From Massilia violaceinigra (GTDB lineage Bacteria > Pseudomonadota > Gammaproteobacteria > Burkholderiales > Burkholderiaceae_D): 64,000 nucleotides of DNA. This document shows positions 1 through 8,300 of the stretch, one piece after another; position 1 is the first letter of the stretch, and each line of letters begins with the position of its first letter. The notes beneath the pieces are model-generated. The model had not been told where the DNA came from. It saw nothing but the letters and a program-made list of their open reading frames with translations, and did no database searches. A program made the position numbers and the translations under genes. The stretch is from contig NZ_CP024608.1 in assembly GCF_002752675.1 (NCBI RefSeq), positions 6,262,001 through 6,326,000 of the forward strand. Reading direction: 5' to 3'.

Positions 1-2
1 GG

Positions 3-1514
3 CTTCTTCTACTGGTGCTCGCACAATGGGCTCTGTCACAGATGCGCGGAATTACGATTCTTTACCTGACCACACACTTAAACCTTCAATGGGTCAGCGA
101 TGTATTCGGCCAAATGGTCCGTCTCCCCATGCACTGGTTCGAGAAACGTCAGCTCGGTGATGTCATGTCGCGCTTCGGTTCGGTCGGCCCGATCCAGGAC
201 CTGTTGACCACGCGTGCTGTGGCCGCAGTCCTCGATGGCATCATGGCGATCCTGACGATGGTAATGATGATATTTTATAGTGCTCTGCTGGCGGGCGTGG
301 CGGCCGCCACCGTCCTCCTCTACGCTCTTGTTCGTGGGGTGTCGTATCGCCCCCTGCGGGACGCGAGTCTGGAAGGCATGACGCTCGCGGCCAGGGAGCA
401 AACCTGTCTGATGGAAACAATACGGGCAATGGGCCCAATCAAACTGTTCGGGCGTGAACTCGACCGGCGCGCACGTTGGTTGGCGATGAAAACCGATACG
501 ATGAATCGCAGCGCCCGTACGCAGTCAATGGGGCTATGGTTCAGTAATATCAACATGACGATTGGCGCACTTTCGGCTGCAATGGTGTTATGGCTCGGCG
601 CCGGACTGGTCATGGATGGGTCATTTACGGTCGGCATGCTGATAGCGGTAACCGTCTATAGCGCGATGTTCACTACGCGCATGATGGCCCTGATCAACGT
701 GTTCATCGATTTCAAAATGCTCTCATTGCATTGCGAACGGCTGGCAGATATTGTGCTTGAGCAGGGGGAATCTGAGGTAGAGAGTTCGCACGACGTGGAC
801 CAGATAGTACCTAAGCTGGAATTGACCCAGGTCAGCTTCCGCTACAGCGACACCGACCCATGGGTGCTTCGCAATATCAACCTTACCATCGAGCCAGGTG
901 ACTCCGTGGCGATCGTCGGACCTTCCGGCTGCGGCAAGACAACGCTCGTAAAGCTGATGCTGGGAAATCTGAAACCAACGCACGGGGAGATTCGCTACGG
1001 AGGAATGCCGATCTCCCAGCTTGGCGTTCGCGCCTACCGCCGCGCCCTTGCGGCCGTGATGCAGGATGATGTGTTGTTGGCCGGCTCGCTCAAGGAAAAC
1101 ATCTGCTTCTACGACGAACGTTACGAAATGGAAGACATCAAACGCTGTGCGCGCCTTGCACAGGTGGATGCGGACATTGATGCTATGCGAATGGGCTACG
1201 AAACGCTCGTTGCAGATATGGGAAGCAGCCTGTCCGGCGGCCAGAAGCAGCGCGTGCTTTTGGCAAGAGCTTTGTATAAACGTCCAAAGATCTTGGTGAT
1301 GGACGAGGCGACAAGTGCTCTCGACGTGGTACGGGAGAGTATGGTTAACAAGGCAATCAGCACGTTGAACATGACAAGGATCATCGTCGCACACCGGGCG
1401 GAAACGATTGCGAGCGCGCGCCGCCTTGTCGCCCTGCAAGATGGAACAATTGTGTACGACAACCCGCTTCCAGAGAACAATCCGGCCCCACCAGCTAAAA
1501 ATGCATCGCTATAA
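3..1514 (+). CDS. Peptidase-type (bacteriocin/RTX) ABC exporter, C-terminal part, cut by window edge
   Basis: The frame is open to the left edge, so the gene starts outside the window; a GTG at 15 is inside the gene. What is visible is an ABC exporter half: a membrane domain of the type-1 exporter fold (about residues 1-230 counted from 15), then an ATPase domain with Walker A GPSGCGKTT (about 302-310), signature LSGGQKQR (about 406) and Walker B ILVMDEATSALD (D near 430). The sequence resembles CvaB/LapB-type exporters that carry an N-terminal C39 peptidase and move double-glycine-leader peptides or RTX proteins across the inner membrane. Whether the peptidase domain is present cannot be seen. 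A broken C39 peptidase domain of the same family lies at 4833-5499, so this locus once had more than one exporter copy. Substrate unknown. Confidence 0.85.
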   Translation, partial: LLLLVLAQWALSQMRGITILYLTTHLNLQWVSDVFGQMVRLPMHWFEKRQLGDVMSRFGSVGPIQDLLTTRAVAAVLDGIMAILTMVMMIFYSALLAGVAAATVLLYALVRGVSYRPLRDASLEGMTLAAREQTCLMETIRAMGPIKLFGRELDRRARWLAMKTDTMNRSARTQSMGLWFSNINMTIGALSAAMVLWLGAGLVMDGSFTVGMLIAVTVYSAMFTTRMMALINVFIDFKMLSLHCERLADIVLEQGESEVESSHDVDQIVPKLELTQVSFRYSDTDPWVLRNINLTIEPGDSVAIVGPSGCGKTTLVKLMLGNLKPTHGEIRYGGMPISQLGVRAYRRALAAVMQDDVLLAGSLKENICFYDERYEMEDIKRCARLAQVDADIDAMRMGYETLVADMGSSLSGGQKQRVLLARALYKRPKILVMDEATSALDVVRESMVNKAISTLNMTRIIVAHRAETIASARRLVALQDGTIVYDNPLPENNPAPPAKNASL

Positions 1515-1617
1515 AATAAAGGCTAAGTAGTTCGTTAATTTTTGCTGTCAAAGTTTAAAAGAGGCCGACGCAAGAGTTGATGTAATGTAATTACCAATAC
1601 TGACGGAAGTTGAGCAA

Positions 1618-2124
1618 CGGAAATTTCTAGAAATGGGCGTGTTTCATCCGCATCCACGTGCCCGGAAAGAGCACAAGCGATAGTGCGGTTGAGCCAAGGG
1701 CTGACATTGCAACAAGCCGCGGACAAAATTCCATGCTCATCTCAACAGTGTCGAGGCATGGCGGCACCGCTGGAACAAGCAAGGCCAAATAGGCATGCAT
1801 GAAGGGCGTCATACAGGTCGCAAGCGCAAGTGGACAGCCGAACAGCAAGAGACGTTACGCGCAATGGCCCAAGCCTAGGGCAGTAGTGCCAACAGCCTGT
1901 TGCGCAGCATCGCACCATTGGATTTCCTGCCATCAGCGAAGGAACTGCAATGCGCTACCGGCACGAAATGCCTTTCAGTTACAAACGCTATCGCTACAGT
2001 TTAAAAAAGCATCCGGAAGAAGCCTTCGGCAAGGCCGCACGCATAATCGACGAGCTCATGCAATTGTGCAAGCGTGGGCCCATTCGGGAAGCGCAAAAAA
2101 CGTTGACCGTGCGGGATATCTACA
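1618..2124 (+). pseudogene. IS630-family transposase remnant
   Basis: Translating across frames recovers a decayed IS630-type transposase: an N-terminal helix-turn-helix piece (RAQAIVRLSQGLTLQQAAD), then after a frameshift HLNSVEAWRHRWNKQG and EGRHTGRKRKWTAEQQ, a stop, and later FSYKRYRYSLKKHPEEAFGKA in the third frame. The catalytic DDE core is missing. The relic is cut off at 2125 by the left inverted repeat of an IS5-family element, so the IS5 landed in an already decaying element or helped destroy it. Assignment rests on motif resemblance only. Confidence 0.6.
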
Positions 2125-3361
2125 GGGCACCTCGAAAAACCCTCGTGAATCTGGCATGATATCGGTGCCTCGACTCTGACGTAATTTTTCATGATCAAGA
2201 CCAGTCTGTTTGCTGACCAAGAGCGCGAAGCCAAGCTGAACAAGCTCGGCGATGCACTGGTGGTGATGGAGCGGCATGTCGACTTCGCCGCCCTGGCTGC
2301 CGAGGTCGACCTTGCGGCACCACGCCCTAGCCGCGAGCGCGGCGGCCGTCCGCCTTTCCCCACCGAATTGATGGTGCGCGTACTGTTGATCCAACAGCTG
2401 TTCAACTTGAGCGATGAGCAGATGAAATTCCAGCTGCTCGATCGCTTGAGCTTCCAGCGCTTTGCCGGCTTGCGCGCGAGTAGTCAGATCCCGGATCGGA
2501 CGACGATCTGGACTTTCAAGGAGCGCTTGATCCAGGCCGGCGCCAGCGAGAGCGTATTCGATGCGGTCAATCGCCAACTGTCCCAGCACGGCTACATTGC
2601 GCGCGGCGGGCAGATGATCGACGCGAGCATTGTGCAGGCGCCGAAACAGTCGCTGAACAAGGAAGAGAAAACCCTGGTCATGCAAGGCGCGATACCGGCC
2701 GGCTGGAAGCCGGCCAAGCGGCGTCAGAAGGATACGCAAGCGCGCTGGACGAAGAAACACGGCAAGTCCTACTTCGGCTATAAGGTCTCGGTCAACGCCG
2801 ACAAACGCTACAAGCTGGTGCGCAAGATCAAGGTCAGCACGGCCAGCGAACATGACACCACGCATTTCGAGGAGGTGCTCGATCCCTCCAACACGAATCG
2901 CAACATCCTGGCCGACAAGGGTTACGTCGACGGCGAGCGCGAAGCGCGGTTGAACAAGCAGGGCTGGCGCATGCACATCCAGCGCAAAGGTAGCAAGGAC
3001 AAGCCGATTTCCGATGCCCAGCAGCGCCGCAACCATCGCATCGCCAAGACACGCGCACGCGTCGAACACGTGTTCGCGGGCATGGCCCAGATGGGCGGCA
3101 AGGCGTTGCGCTCCATTGGCCTGGCGCGCGCCACGCTGCACCTGAACTGGAAGGTCGCTGCCTACAACTTGCAGCGCCTCGTCTACTTGAAGGAGGCAGG
3201 TATCGAGGCGTTCTAACGCCCGAGGTCCGTTCGGGCCGCCGAATTTGAGCAACGTAGCCTGAAAAAGAGGTCGGGAAACAACGTCGCTCGCGCAATGCGG
3301 GCCACATTCAAACACCCCCGTTCGCAGGCAACCGCGAAATCACGGGTTATTCGAGGTGCCC
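2125..3361 (+). mobile_element. IS5-family insertion sequence
   Basis: Terminal inverted repeats frame the transposase. The left end begins GGGCACCTCGAAAAACCC at 2125 and the reverse complement of the right end begins GGGCACCTCGAATAACCC at 3361. No perfect target duplication is visible (TACA on the left, GACA on the right), so the flanks have changed or the ends recombined. The left flank is the IS630 relic. Confidence 0.8.
2191..3216 (+). CDS. IS5-family transposase (DDE)
   Basis: A 341-residue DDE transposase, full length for the family and apparently intact. The N-terminal third carries the IS5-type DUF772-like region (GRPPFPTELMVRVLLIQQLF). The catalytic triad is readable as D in QMIDASIVQ, D in NILADKGYVDG and E in RARVEHVFAGM. 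It belongs to a different IS5 subgroup from the element at 41770-42983. It is the only gene of its element and lies 66 bases from the left inverted repeat. The element looks complete and potentially active. Confidence 0.9.
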   Translation: MIKTSLFADQEREAKLNKLGDALVVMERHVDFAALAAEVDLAAPRPSRERGGRPPFPTELMVRVLLIQQLFNLSDEQMKFQLLDRLSFQRFAGLRASSQIPDRTTIWTFKERLIQAGASESVFDAVNRQLSQHGYIARGGQMIDASIVQAPKQSLNKEEKTLVMQGAIPAGWKPAKRRQKDTQARWTKKHGKSYFGYKVSVNADKRYKLVRKIKVSTASEHDTTHFEEVLDPSNTNRNILADKGYVDGEREARLNKQGWRMHIQRKGSKDKPISDAQQRRNHRIAKTRARVEHVFAGMAQMGGKALRSIGLARATLHLNWKVAAYNLQRLVYLKEAGIEAF

Positions 3362-3388
3362 GACAGTTGATTGTTGCTTCCAAAACGA

Positions 3389-3414
3389 AAAGGGCTGGGT
3401 TCTCCCGGCCCTTT
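3389..3414 (+). terminator. Strong hairpin, likely Rho-independent terminator
   Basis: An 11-bp stem (AAAGGGCTGGG with CCCGGCCCTTT, one G-T pair) closes a TTCT loop. Only a short T run follows. It lies just outside the right end of the IS5 element, so it belongs to the original host locus. Direction is uncertain because the A/T-flanked stem could work both ways. Confidence 0.6.
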
Positions 3415-3580
3415 GCGTTTAGCTGCTCATCCCGCCCTACGGCTTCCGGTAGTCAATTACCATCCTGCCCTTTCCCATCACCACGCCAACTTCGTCAACT
3501 TCGCGTAGGACCTTGATTAATAAACTCATGGTCGGGCAATTGGCTGGGTTCCTCGGCGGTCAAGCACACATCAGATTGCC

Positions 3581-3760
3581 CATCGGTCCGGAACGCTGCA
3601 CGAACGATTCGGCCACCTCGTGTATGTGAGCGGCGGCACGGTGCTGAGGATGATGAGCGCGGTCAGCCTTAACGGCAGGTTTAGCACCATCACGGTCGAT
3701 GGCGTGACGGTCACGCCAAGCTATACCGACCGCGCCCCGCACCTGCGCGTGGATGGCTGA
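3581..3760 (+). pseudogene. 3' remnant of an unknown, possibly surface-exposed, protein gene
   Basis: An open stretch ends at a TGA at 3758-3760 and reads VSGGTVLRMMSAVSLNGRF then STITVDGVTVTPSYTDRAPH. The beta-strand-rich, Thr/Val-rich style is like the C-terminal repeats of secreted or cell-surface proteins. There is no credible start or ribosome binding site, and upstream DNA to the IS5 end shows no continuation. I read it as the tail of a gene lost by rearrangement; the family is not recognised. The remainder of 3415-3806 shows no gene. Confidence 0.3.
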
Positions 3761-3806
3761 GATGCGATAATTTCCATCCACTCAGCAACCGGACAGGAAC
3801 CGCACC

Positions 3807-4430
3807 GTGAATGCCACTCTGCACAAGCTGCTAAGCGACATCGAACGCTTCGGCGAGGAAAACGACGCCGCCAACGACGAGCGCGGGCGCCGCATGCTCA
3901 ACATCACGCGCGGCACCGGGCAGTTCCTGGCGCACGTCATCGGCGTCATGGGCGCGCGCGACATCCTGGAAATCGGCACCTCGAACGGTTACTCGACCCT
4001 GTGGCTGGCCGATGCCGTGGCACCGAACGGCGGCAAGGTCACCACGGTCGAGATGGCGCCGGCGAAGCTGCGCATGGCGCGCGAGAATTTCGCGGCATCC
4101 GGCCTGGGCCGCTACATCGATCAGGTCGAGGGCGATGCCGGCCAGCTGCTGGCGCGCTCGGGCGACAGCAGCTGCGATGTGCTGTTCCTCGATTCCGAGC
4201 GCACCGAATATGTCGGCTGGTGGCCCGACATCCGGCGCGTGCTGCGCCCGCACGGCATGCTGATCGTCGACAACGCCACCTCGCACGCGGCGGAGATGGC
4301 GCCCTTCATGCAGGCCGTCGCGGCCGAACCGGGTTTTTCCACCAGTCTCGTGACCGTCGGCAAGGGGGAATTTTTGGCCAGCCGCGAGGCGGACATGGCG
4401 CGCTACTGGGCCGGCTGGCGCGAACGCTGA
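3807..4430 (+). CDS. Class I SAM-dependent O-methyltransferase
   Basis: A 207-residue protein with the Rossmann-type methyltransferase fold of the COMT-like family. The SAM-binding motif I is EIGTSNGYSTLWLADA (about residues 52-67), followed by the acidic VEMAP and the DVLFLDSER / LIVDNA segment that in this family supplies metal-binding acidic residues. The start is GTG at 3807 with AGGA about ten bases upstream; the only nearby ATG is out of frame. The likely reaction is methyl transfer from S-adenosylmethionine to a small hydroxylated molecule in the cytoplasm; the substrate cannot be told. Two copies of the 11-base repeat GAGATGGCGCC (4050-4060 and 4293-4303) lie inside it, 243 bases apart. 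They explain the deletion seen in the broken paralogue at 5500-5751. Confidence 0.85.
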   Translation: MNATLHKLLSDIERFGEENDAANDERGRRMLNITRGTGQFLAHVIGVMGARDILEIGTSNGYSTLWLADAVAPNGGKVTTVEMAPAKLRMARENFAASGLGRYIDQVEGDAGQLLARSGDSSCDVLFLDSERTEYVGWWPDIRRVLRPHGMLIVDNATSHAAEMAPFMQAVAAEPGFSTSLVTVGKGEFLASREADMARYWAGWRER

Positions 4431-4438
4431 TCGTCGGG

Positions 4439-4560
4439 CGCGACCAGCCCATGCCCGGACACGTAGTCGGCCACGCGGCGCCCCACCGCCGATCCGGCGC
4501 GCTTGTCGAACTGCCAGTGCACGTCCAGGACGACTTGCTTGCGCTGCCCGCCTTGCAGTT
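4439..4560 (-). pseudogene. Haloperoxidase C-terminal fragment
   Basis: Read on the minus strand this gives DVHWQFDKRAGSAVGRRVAD followed by YVSGHGL, matching the C-terminal end of the vanadium haloperoxidase at 6660-8198 (GVHWQFDNRAGSAVGRRVAD). The nucleotide match is also clear, for example around 4469-4535 against 6720-6785. No other part of that gene is present, so this is a detached tail from an older duplication. It faces the intact O-methyltransferase tail to tail. DNA from about 4600 to 4830 shows no gene I can support. Confidence 0.75.
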
Positions 4561-4832
4561 TGAGCTTCGCCCCACTTTCTTCTTCGGCGCGTCGATGGCG
4601 CCGTCTACTTTCGTTGTCATACTTTGTCACATAAGCTGTACATCATGTCTTGCGCGGCAGCTTCGACCAGCAGAAGCGGATCGACGAAAGCGCCTCCCTC
4701 GCGCGGATCATGCCGGGCTGATTTGCGCACACTTCTTTGCGCACCGCACAGAGCCCTTGACCACAGGCGTTTGCATGCACCGTACGTACGCATGCGGGCG
4801 TGTATCAAGGTCCTGATCCGGGTCTACATGCT

Positions 4833-5499
4833 GTAGTCGCACCGCCCCTGTTTCCGAGCACGCGGTTGCCGCCGATACTCCAAACAGAAGCAGTCGAGTG
4901 CGGGCTTGCCTGTCTGGCCCTGGCCGCATCCTGCCTTGGGTATCGTACCGACCTGTCCACCCTGCGCGGACGCTTCCCCATCTCCCTCAACGGCACCAGC
5001 ATGGTGAACCTGGCGGAGTATGCCCGGCGGCTGCACCTCTCCCATGCGCCCCCCTCACGCTGGAGGAACTGCCACAACTCAAGACCCCCGCTATCGTGCA
5101 CTGGAATCTGAACCACTTCGTCGTCCTCAGTCGGGCCACCGGGAAGGCAGCGGTGACTCACGACCGAGCGCTCGGTGTGCGCCACCTGTCCTACGCCGAG
5201 GTGAGCCGGGAATTCACGGGCAACGCCCTTCAGCTTGAGCGTGCTATAGATTTCACTCCGGCCGACGAGCGGCGCGAGGTGTCGGTCAAGGCGCTGATAG
5301 GCACGCTGGACGGCTGGCGGCAATCCTTCGCCTTCCCGTCTGCCATCGCACTCACACTCGAACTGATCACTCTGGCCGCCCCACGCGTCAGCCAATTCAT
5401 GATCGCCAACGTACTCATGTCCAACGACACCAGCTTGCACAACGCCGGACAACATTCACCCTTAGTACCTGAGAACACATATCCGCCACGTCGCCATTC
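4833..5499 (+). pseudogene. C39-peptidase ABC exporter, N-terminal fragment, frameshifted
   Basis: The first frame reads PPILQTEAVECGLACLALAA, the C39 cysteine-peptidase motif with the catalytic Cys in ECGLACL, then TDLSTLRGRFPISLNG. Near 5045 the frame shifts and continues as LTLEELPQLKTPAIVHWNLN with HFVVL (catalytic His in HWNLNHF) and on to a membrane-domain start (LTLELITLAAPRVSQFMIAN). It stops resembling the family near 5450. The transporter body and ATPase are absent. It is therefore the 5' third of an exporter of the same family as the gene at the left edge, inactivated by at least one frameshift and a 3' deletion. Confidence 0.75.
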
Positions 5500-5751
5500 G
5501 CCACCGACGAGCGCGGGCGCCGCATGCTCAACATCACGCGCGTCACGGCGCAGTTCATGGCGCACATGATCGGCGCCGTGGGCGCGCGCGACATCCCGGA
5601 AACCGGCACCGCGAACGCTTGCTCGACCCTGTCGCTGGCCGATGCGGTGGCACTGAACGGCGGCCAGGCCAGCACGGTCGGGATGGCGCCCTTCATGCAG
5701 GCCGTTGCCGCCAAGCCAGGCATTAACCCCAGCCGGCCCCCCGTCTACTGA
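5500..5751 (+). pseudogene. O-methyltransferase relic with in-frame internal deletion
   Basis: This stretch reads TDERGRRMLNITRVTAQF, MIGAVGARDIPETGTANA, SLADAVALNGGQASTVGMAP and then FMQAVAAKPG. It matches residues about 25-88 of the intact enzyme at 3807-4430, joined directly to its MAPFMQAVAAEPG segment. The missing 81 codons correspond exactly to the interval between the two GAGATGGCGCC repeats in the intact gene, pointing to slipped-strand or recombinational deletion. The 5' end is also missing, and the SAM motif is altered (ETGTANAC for EIGTSNGY). It has no start of its own and is a dead copy. Confidence 0.8.
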
Positions 5752-6188
5752 TGCACCCCTTTTTTGTCGGAACGCAGGTGTCCGCTGCGGTGGTTGCGCA
5801 AAAAGGAGTCGACGATCTCGCGCAGGATGTGCTGCGTGGAAGCCGGCAAGGAAACGATATCCTTGATCAGGGCCAGATTGGCGGTCGACAACAGCACTTC
5901 CGGGATAACGGAAATGACCATGTCGGCGTTTTCGGCTTCGCCGTAGCGCAGCCAGGCGGCATGCACTCTGAGCCAATTGGCCAGGATCAGCACCTTTTCC
6001 TGGGTGGGAATGGCTTCACCGTTGAGCCATTTGCGCGCCGCGTGCACCGTCACCGCAGAGCCATCGGCACGCAAGTTAAACGCGTACACGAACGCTGCGG
6101 GTGCGGTCGGCACGCCTGCCGCCAGCAGCGCGGTTTTGAGCCGGTCGCTGAAATTGATGCGCTCGTCGTTGGCAATTTTTGAAGTCAT
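5745..6188 (-). CDS. Small transcriptional-regulator-like protein (XRE/phage-repressor type helix-turn-helix)
   Basis: A 147-residue protein. The N-terminal 70 residues (FSDRLKTALLAAGV, then SAVTVHAARKWLNGEAIPTQ) read like a lambda-repressor-type DNA-binding domain, with the recognition-helix region VTVHAARKWLNGE. The rest is helical (EKVLILANWLRVHAAWLRYG; TQHILREIVDSFLRNH) with no enzymatic motif. Proteins of this shape are common in Oxalobacteraceae as orphan regulators; target genes are unknown. Start ATG at 6188; the ribosome binding site is weak. It faces the small gene at 6379 across a 190-base divergent spacer with no obvious consensus promoter. Confidence 0.7.
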   Translation of the reverse strand: MTSKIANDERINFSDRLKTALLAAGVPTAPAAFVYAFNLRADGSAVTVHAARKWLNGEAIPTQEKVLILANWLRVHAAWLRYGEAENADMVISVIPEVLLSTANLALIKDIVSLPASTQHILREIVDSFLRNHRSGHLRSDKKGVHQ

Positions 6189-6378
6189 TTCTCATCGTAA
6201 TGGAACGTCGGCCGGCAGTGCGCACGATTGCCCCTTCATGACAGCACGGCGCGCACGATGGCGGAACCTCTGGCGGGGCGCTCTGTCCAATCAGGGAGCA
6301 TGGCCGTGTAGGAGTTCCGCTTGCAGCGCAACGAGGGGGCAGGAGTCATGTCGCCAGCCAGGGAGCCGTGGAACCATC

Positions 6379-6636
6379 ATGACCCGCCAGATTGCCATGC
6401 AACATCAATATTCTTACGCGGTTCTCACGGCCCACTGCGCGAACCAGATCGCGCAGTTCATGGCCGAGTCGCGCCGCCAGAGCGGCGCGGAATCACGCTA
6501 CCGGCGCGAACGCGCTTACGGGCTCTATCTTGGCTGGCGCTCGCTGGCCGGAGGGCACGCCGACCATGCCCTCTTCCTGCGCGACGACCGGCGCCTTGAA
6601 GCCCTGCTGAGCATGAGGCAGGCGCGCCAGCCATGA
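6379..6636 (+). CDS. Small hypothetical protein (85 aa)
   Basis: ATG at 6379 opens an 85-residue protein rich in Arg, Ala and Gln (AHCANQIAQFMAESRRQSG, RRERAYGLYLGWRSLAGGHA, LRDDRRLEALLSMR). The composition looks like a folded, basic, largely helical protein rather than a shadow, and no longer gene overlaps it. No known domain is recognised and there is no signal peptide or membrane segment. GGAG lies about a dozen bases upstream, which is distant, so the start and even the gene are tentative. Confidence 0.5.
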   Translation: MTRQIAMQHQYSYAVLTAHCANQIAQFMAESRRQSGAESRYRRERAYGLYLGWRSLAGGHADHALFLRDDRRLEALLSMRQARQP

Positions 6637-6659
6637 GTGGCGACAGCGCGTCTGGCCGC

Positions 6660-8198
6660 TCATGGGCTGTTCGGCATGCCGGCTCGGGACGAAGGGGGCA
6701 GCAAGCCCTGGTCGTACACGTAGTCGGCCACGCGCCGCCCCACCGCCGATCCGGCGCGATTGTCGAACTGCCAGTGCACGCCCAGGTAAATGCGGCTCTG
6801 GCCGTTTTCTTCTTCGGCCTGGCTCAGGTTGGCGAAGCTGCGCACCAGGCGCGGGCGCACCTGGCCGCTATTGTCGCGCGTGATGCCATTGAATTCATCG
6901 GACATGAAACTGAAGGCGATCGCGTCGGTGCCGTAAAAGCGGCGCAGGGTCTGGAACAGCGCGCTGCCCAAGCTGGCGTGGCCGGACGGGTAGGCGGGAA
7001 ACGGCGGCGTGAAATCCGGGGCCGAGGTGTTGCTCGCCGGCGCGCCCAGCGGCGTCCATTGCGGATCGCCCCTGGTGGCCGGATTGCCGTGGCCCAGGCC
7101 GCTCGGGCCGCTGCCGGCCGACGCTTCGCGGATGCCGGTCACCGGACGCCAGAATTGCTCGGTGTACTTGGTGCCCCACACCGTCAGGCAGGTATCGGCC
7201 AGCGCCACGTTGACCAGGGCCAGCATGCGCGCCATCCGCATGCCGCCCAGGGCGCGCCGCTCGCCGATCTCGAGCGCGATCTGGTTGTACAGGCGCGGAG
7301 CCGTGCCGATCCGGGGCGAGCCGTCGTACGACCAGAAAATGCCGGCCACGGTTTGCGCCGGGGTGCGCCGGGTGGGCGTGGTCACGCCATCGCCGCCGAG
7401 CTGCCTGACTTCCTCGAACGCGGCGGCGTAGGCGCTGCTGGTGAGCGGCGGCGGCGGGCCGGGCCGGAAAGCGAGGGCCGCGGGCAGCACGAATGGGCGC
7501 ACCGGCTGCCATACGGCGCCCAGCGCCAGCGGGTCGCGGCTGACCGGGTCGGGCCGCCATTTGCCGGGCGCATTGCTCGGAAAAAAGTCGACGCCGACGC
7601 TGCGGTCTTCGTAGGTGGCCGTACGCGACGGGTGCAGCGCCAGCACGGCGGCGGCCGCACGCCGGCCCGTCTCGGCGCCGTTGTCGCGCGCGCGCCCCGC
7701 CTGCACCCGGGCCATGCCGCGCTCGTAAGCATGCTCGAAGGTCGCCGCTTGCGCCGGGTACAGTGCCGCCAGGGTATCGCGCGCGGCACGCGCCAGCGCG
7801 GCGTCGGGCGCGCTGGCGGCCGGCGCCGGATGCATGCCGGTGTAGCTCGGATAGGCGCGTCCGATGGCGTTGAGGGCTTCGTACAGGGCCAGATGGAAGA
7901 TCGCCAGCGCCCGCGCACTGCGCGCCGGCCCAAATTGCTCACGGTACGCGCGCATGGAACCGGGCGGCGGCGGGGTGTGGTCGAGCGCATTGGCGCGCAG
8001 CGCCGCCTCGCTCCACTGGCGCACATGCAGCGCCAGCCCTAGCGAGCTAAGCTGAGCCAGATGCGCCGGATCCGCGCCCGGCTGCGCACGGGGCGCGGAC
8101 ACGGCGCGCGCGTCCGGCTGCGCGGGCGCGGCCGGCACATGCCAGGCCAGCGCGGCCGTGAGAACAGCGCACATGGTGCGCCTGAACAAGGGTTGCAT
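6660..8198 (-). CDS. Vanadium-dependent haloperoxidase / PAP2-like phosphatase, exported
   Basis: A 512-residue protein with an N-terminal signal peptide (MQPLFRRTMCAVLTAALA, cleavage after AAPA-like residues). The full signature of the vanadium haloperoxidase / acid phosphatase superfamily is present: KX6RP as KYTEQFWRP (344-352), PSGH (404-407) and SRX5H as SRIYLGVH (468-475), the last His being the vanadate or phosphate ligand. The gap between the second and third motif is slightly longer than in classic haloperoxidases. The start was set at 8198 because AAGGAGG lies just upstream; an in-frame ATG at 8231 lacks that support. The likely location is periplasmic, oxidising halides with peroxide or acting as a phosphatase. 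A tail fragment of a paralogue lies at 4439-4560. Confidence 0.88.
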   Translation of the reverse strand: MQPLFRRTMCAVLTAALAWHVPAAPAQPDARAVSAPRAQPGADPAHLAQLSSLGLALHVRQWSEAALRANALDHTPPPPGSMRAYREQFGPARSARALAIFHLALYEALNAIGRAYPSYTGMHPAPAASAPDAALARAARDTLAALYPAQAATFEHAYERGMARVQAGRARDNGAETGRRAAAAVLALHPSRTATYEDRSVGVDFFPSNAPGKWRPDPVSRDPLALGAVWQPVRPFVLPAALAFRPGPPPPLTSSAYAAAFEEVRQLGGDGVTTPTRRTPAQTVAGIFWSYDGSPRIGTAPRLYNQIALEIGERRALGGMRMARMLALVNVALADTCLTVWGTKYTEQFWRPVTGIREASAGSGPSGLGHGNPATRGDPQWTPLGAPASNTSAPDFTPPFPAYPSGHASLGSALFQTLRRFYGTDAIAFSFMSDEFNGITRDNSGQVRPRLVRSFANLSQAEEENGQSRIYLGVHWQFDNRAGSAVGRRVADYVYDQGLLPPSSRAGMPNSP

Positions 8199-8300
8199 GG
8201 TGTCCTCCTTGAAATGGGTATAGGGGCACACGAACGGGTCCGAGCCCGGCGACAGCGCCGCGCCGCCCGAACGCCTGACGAATCCGTCAATGGGCCGGCG

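Noticed and set aside
2056..3315. Minus-strand open frame across the IS5 element
   Set aside because: Antisense to a transposase with a complete DDE triad and flanking inverted repeats.
2121..3365. Target-site duplication for the first IS5 element
   Set aside because: TACA and GACA do not match and no shifted boundary gives a repeat.
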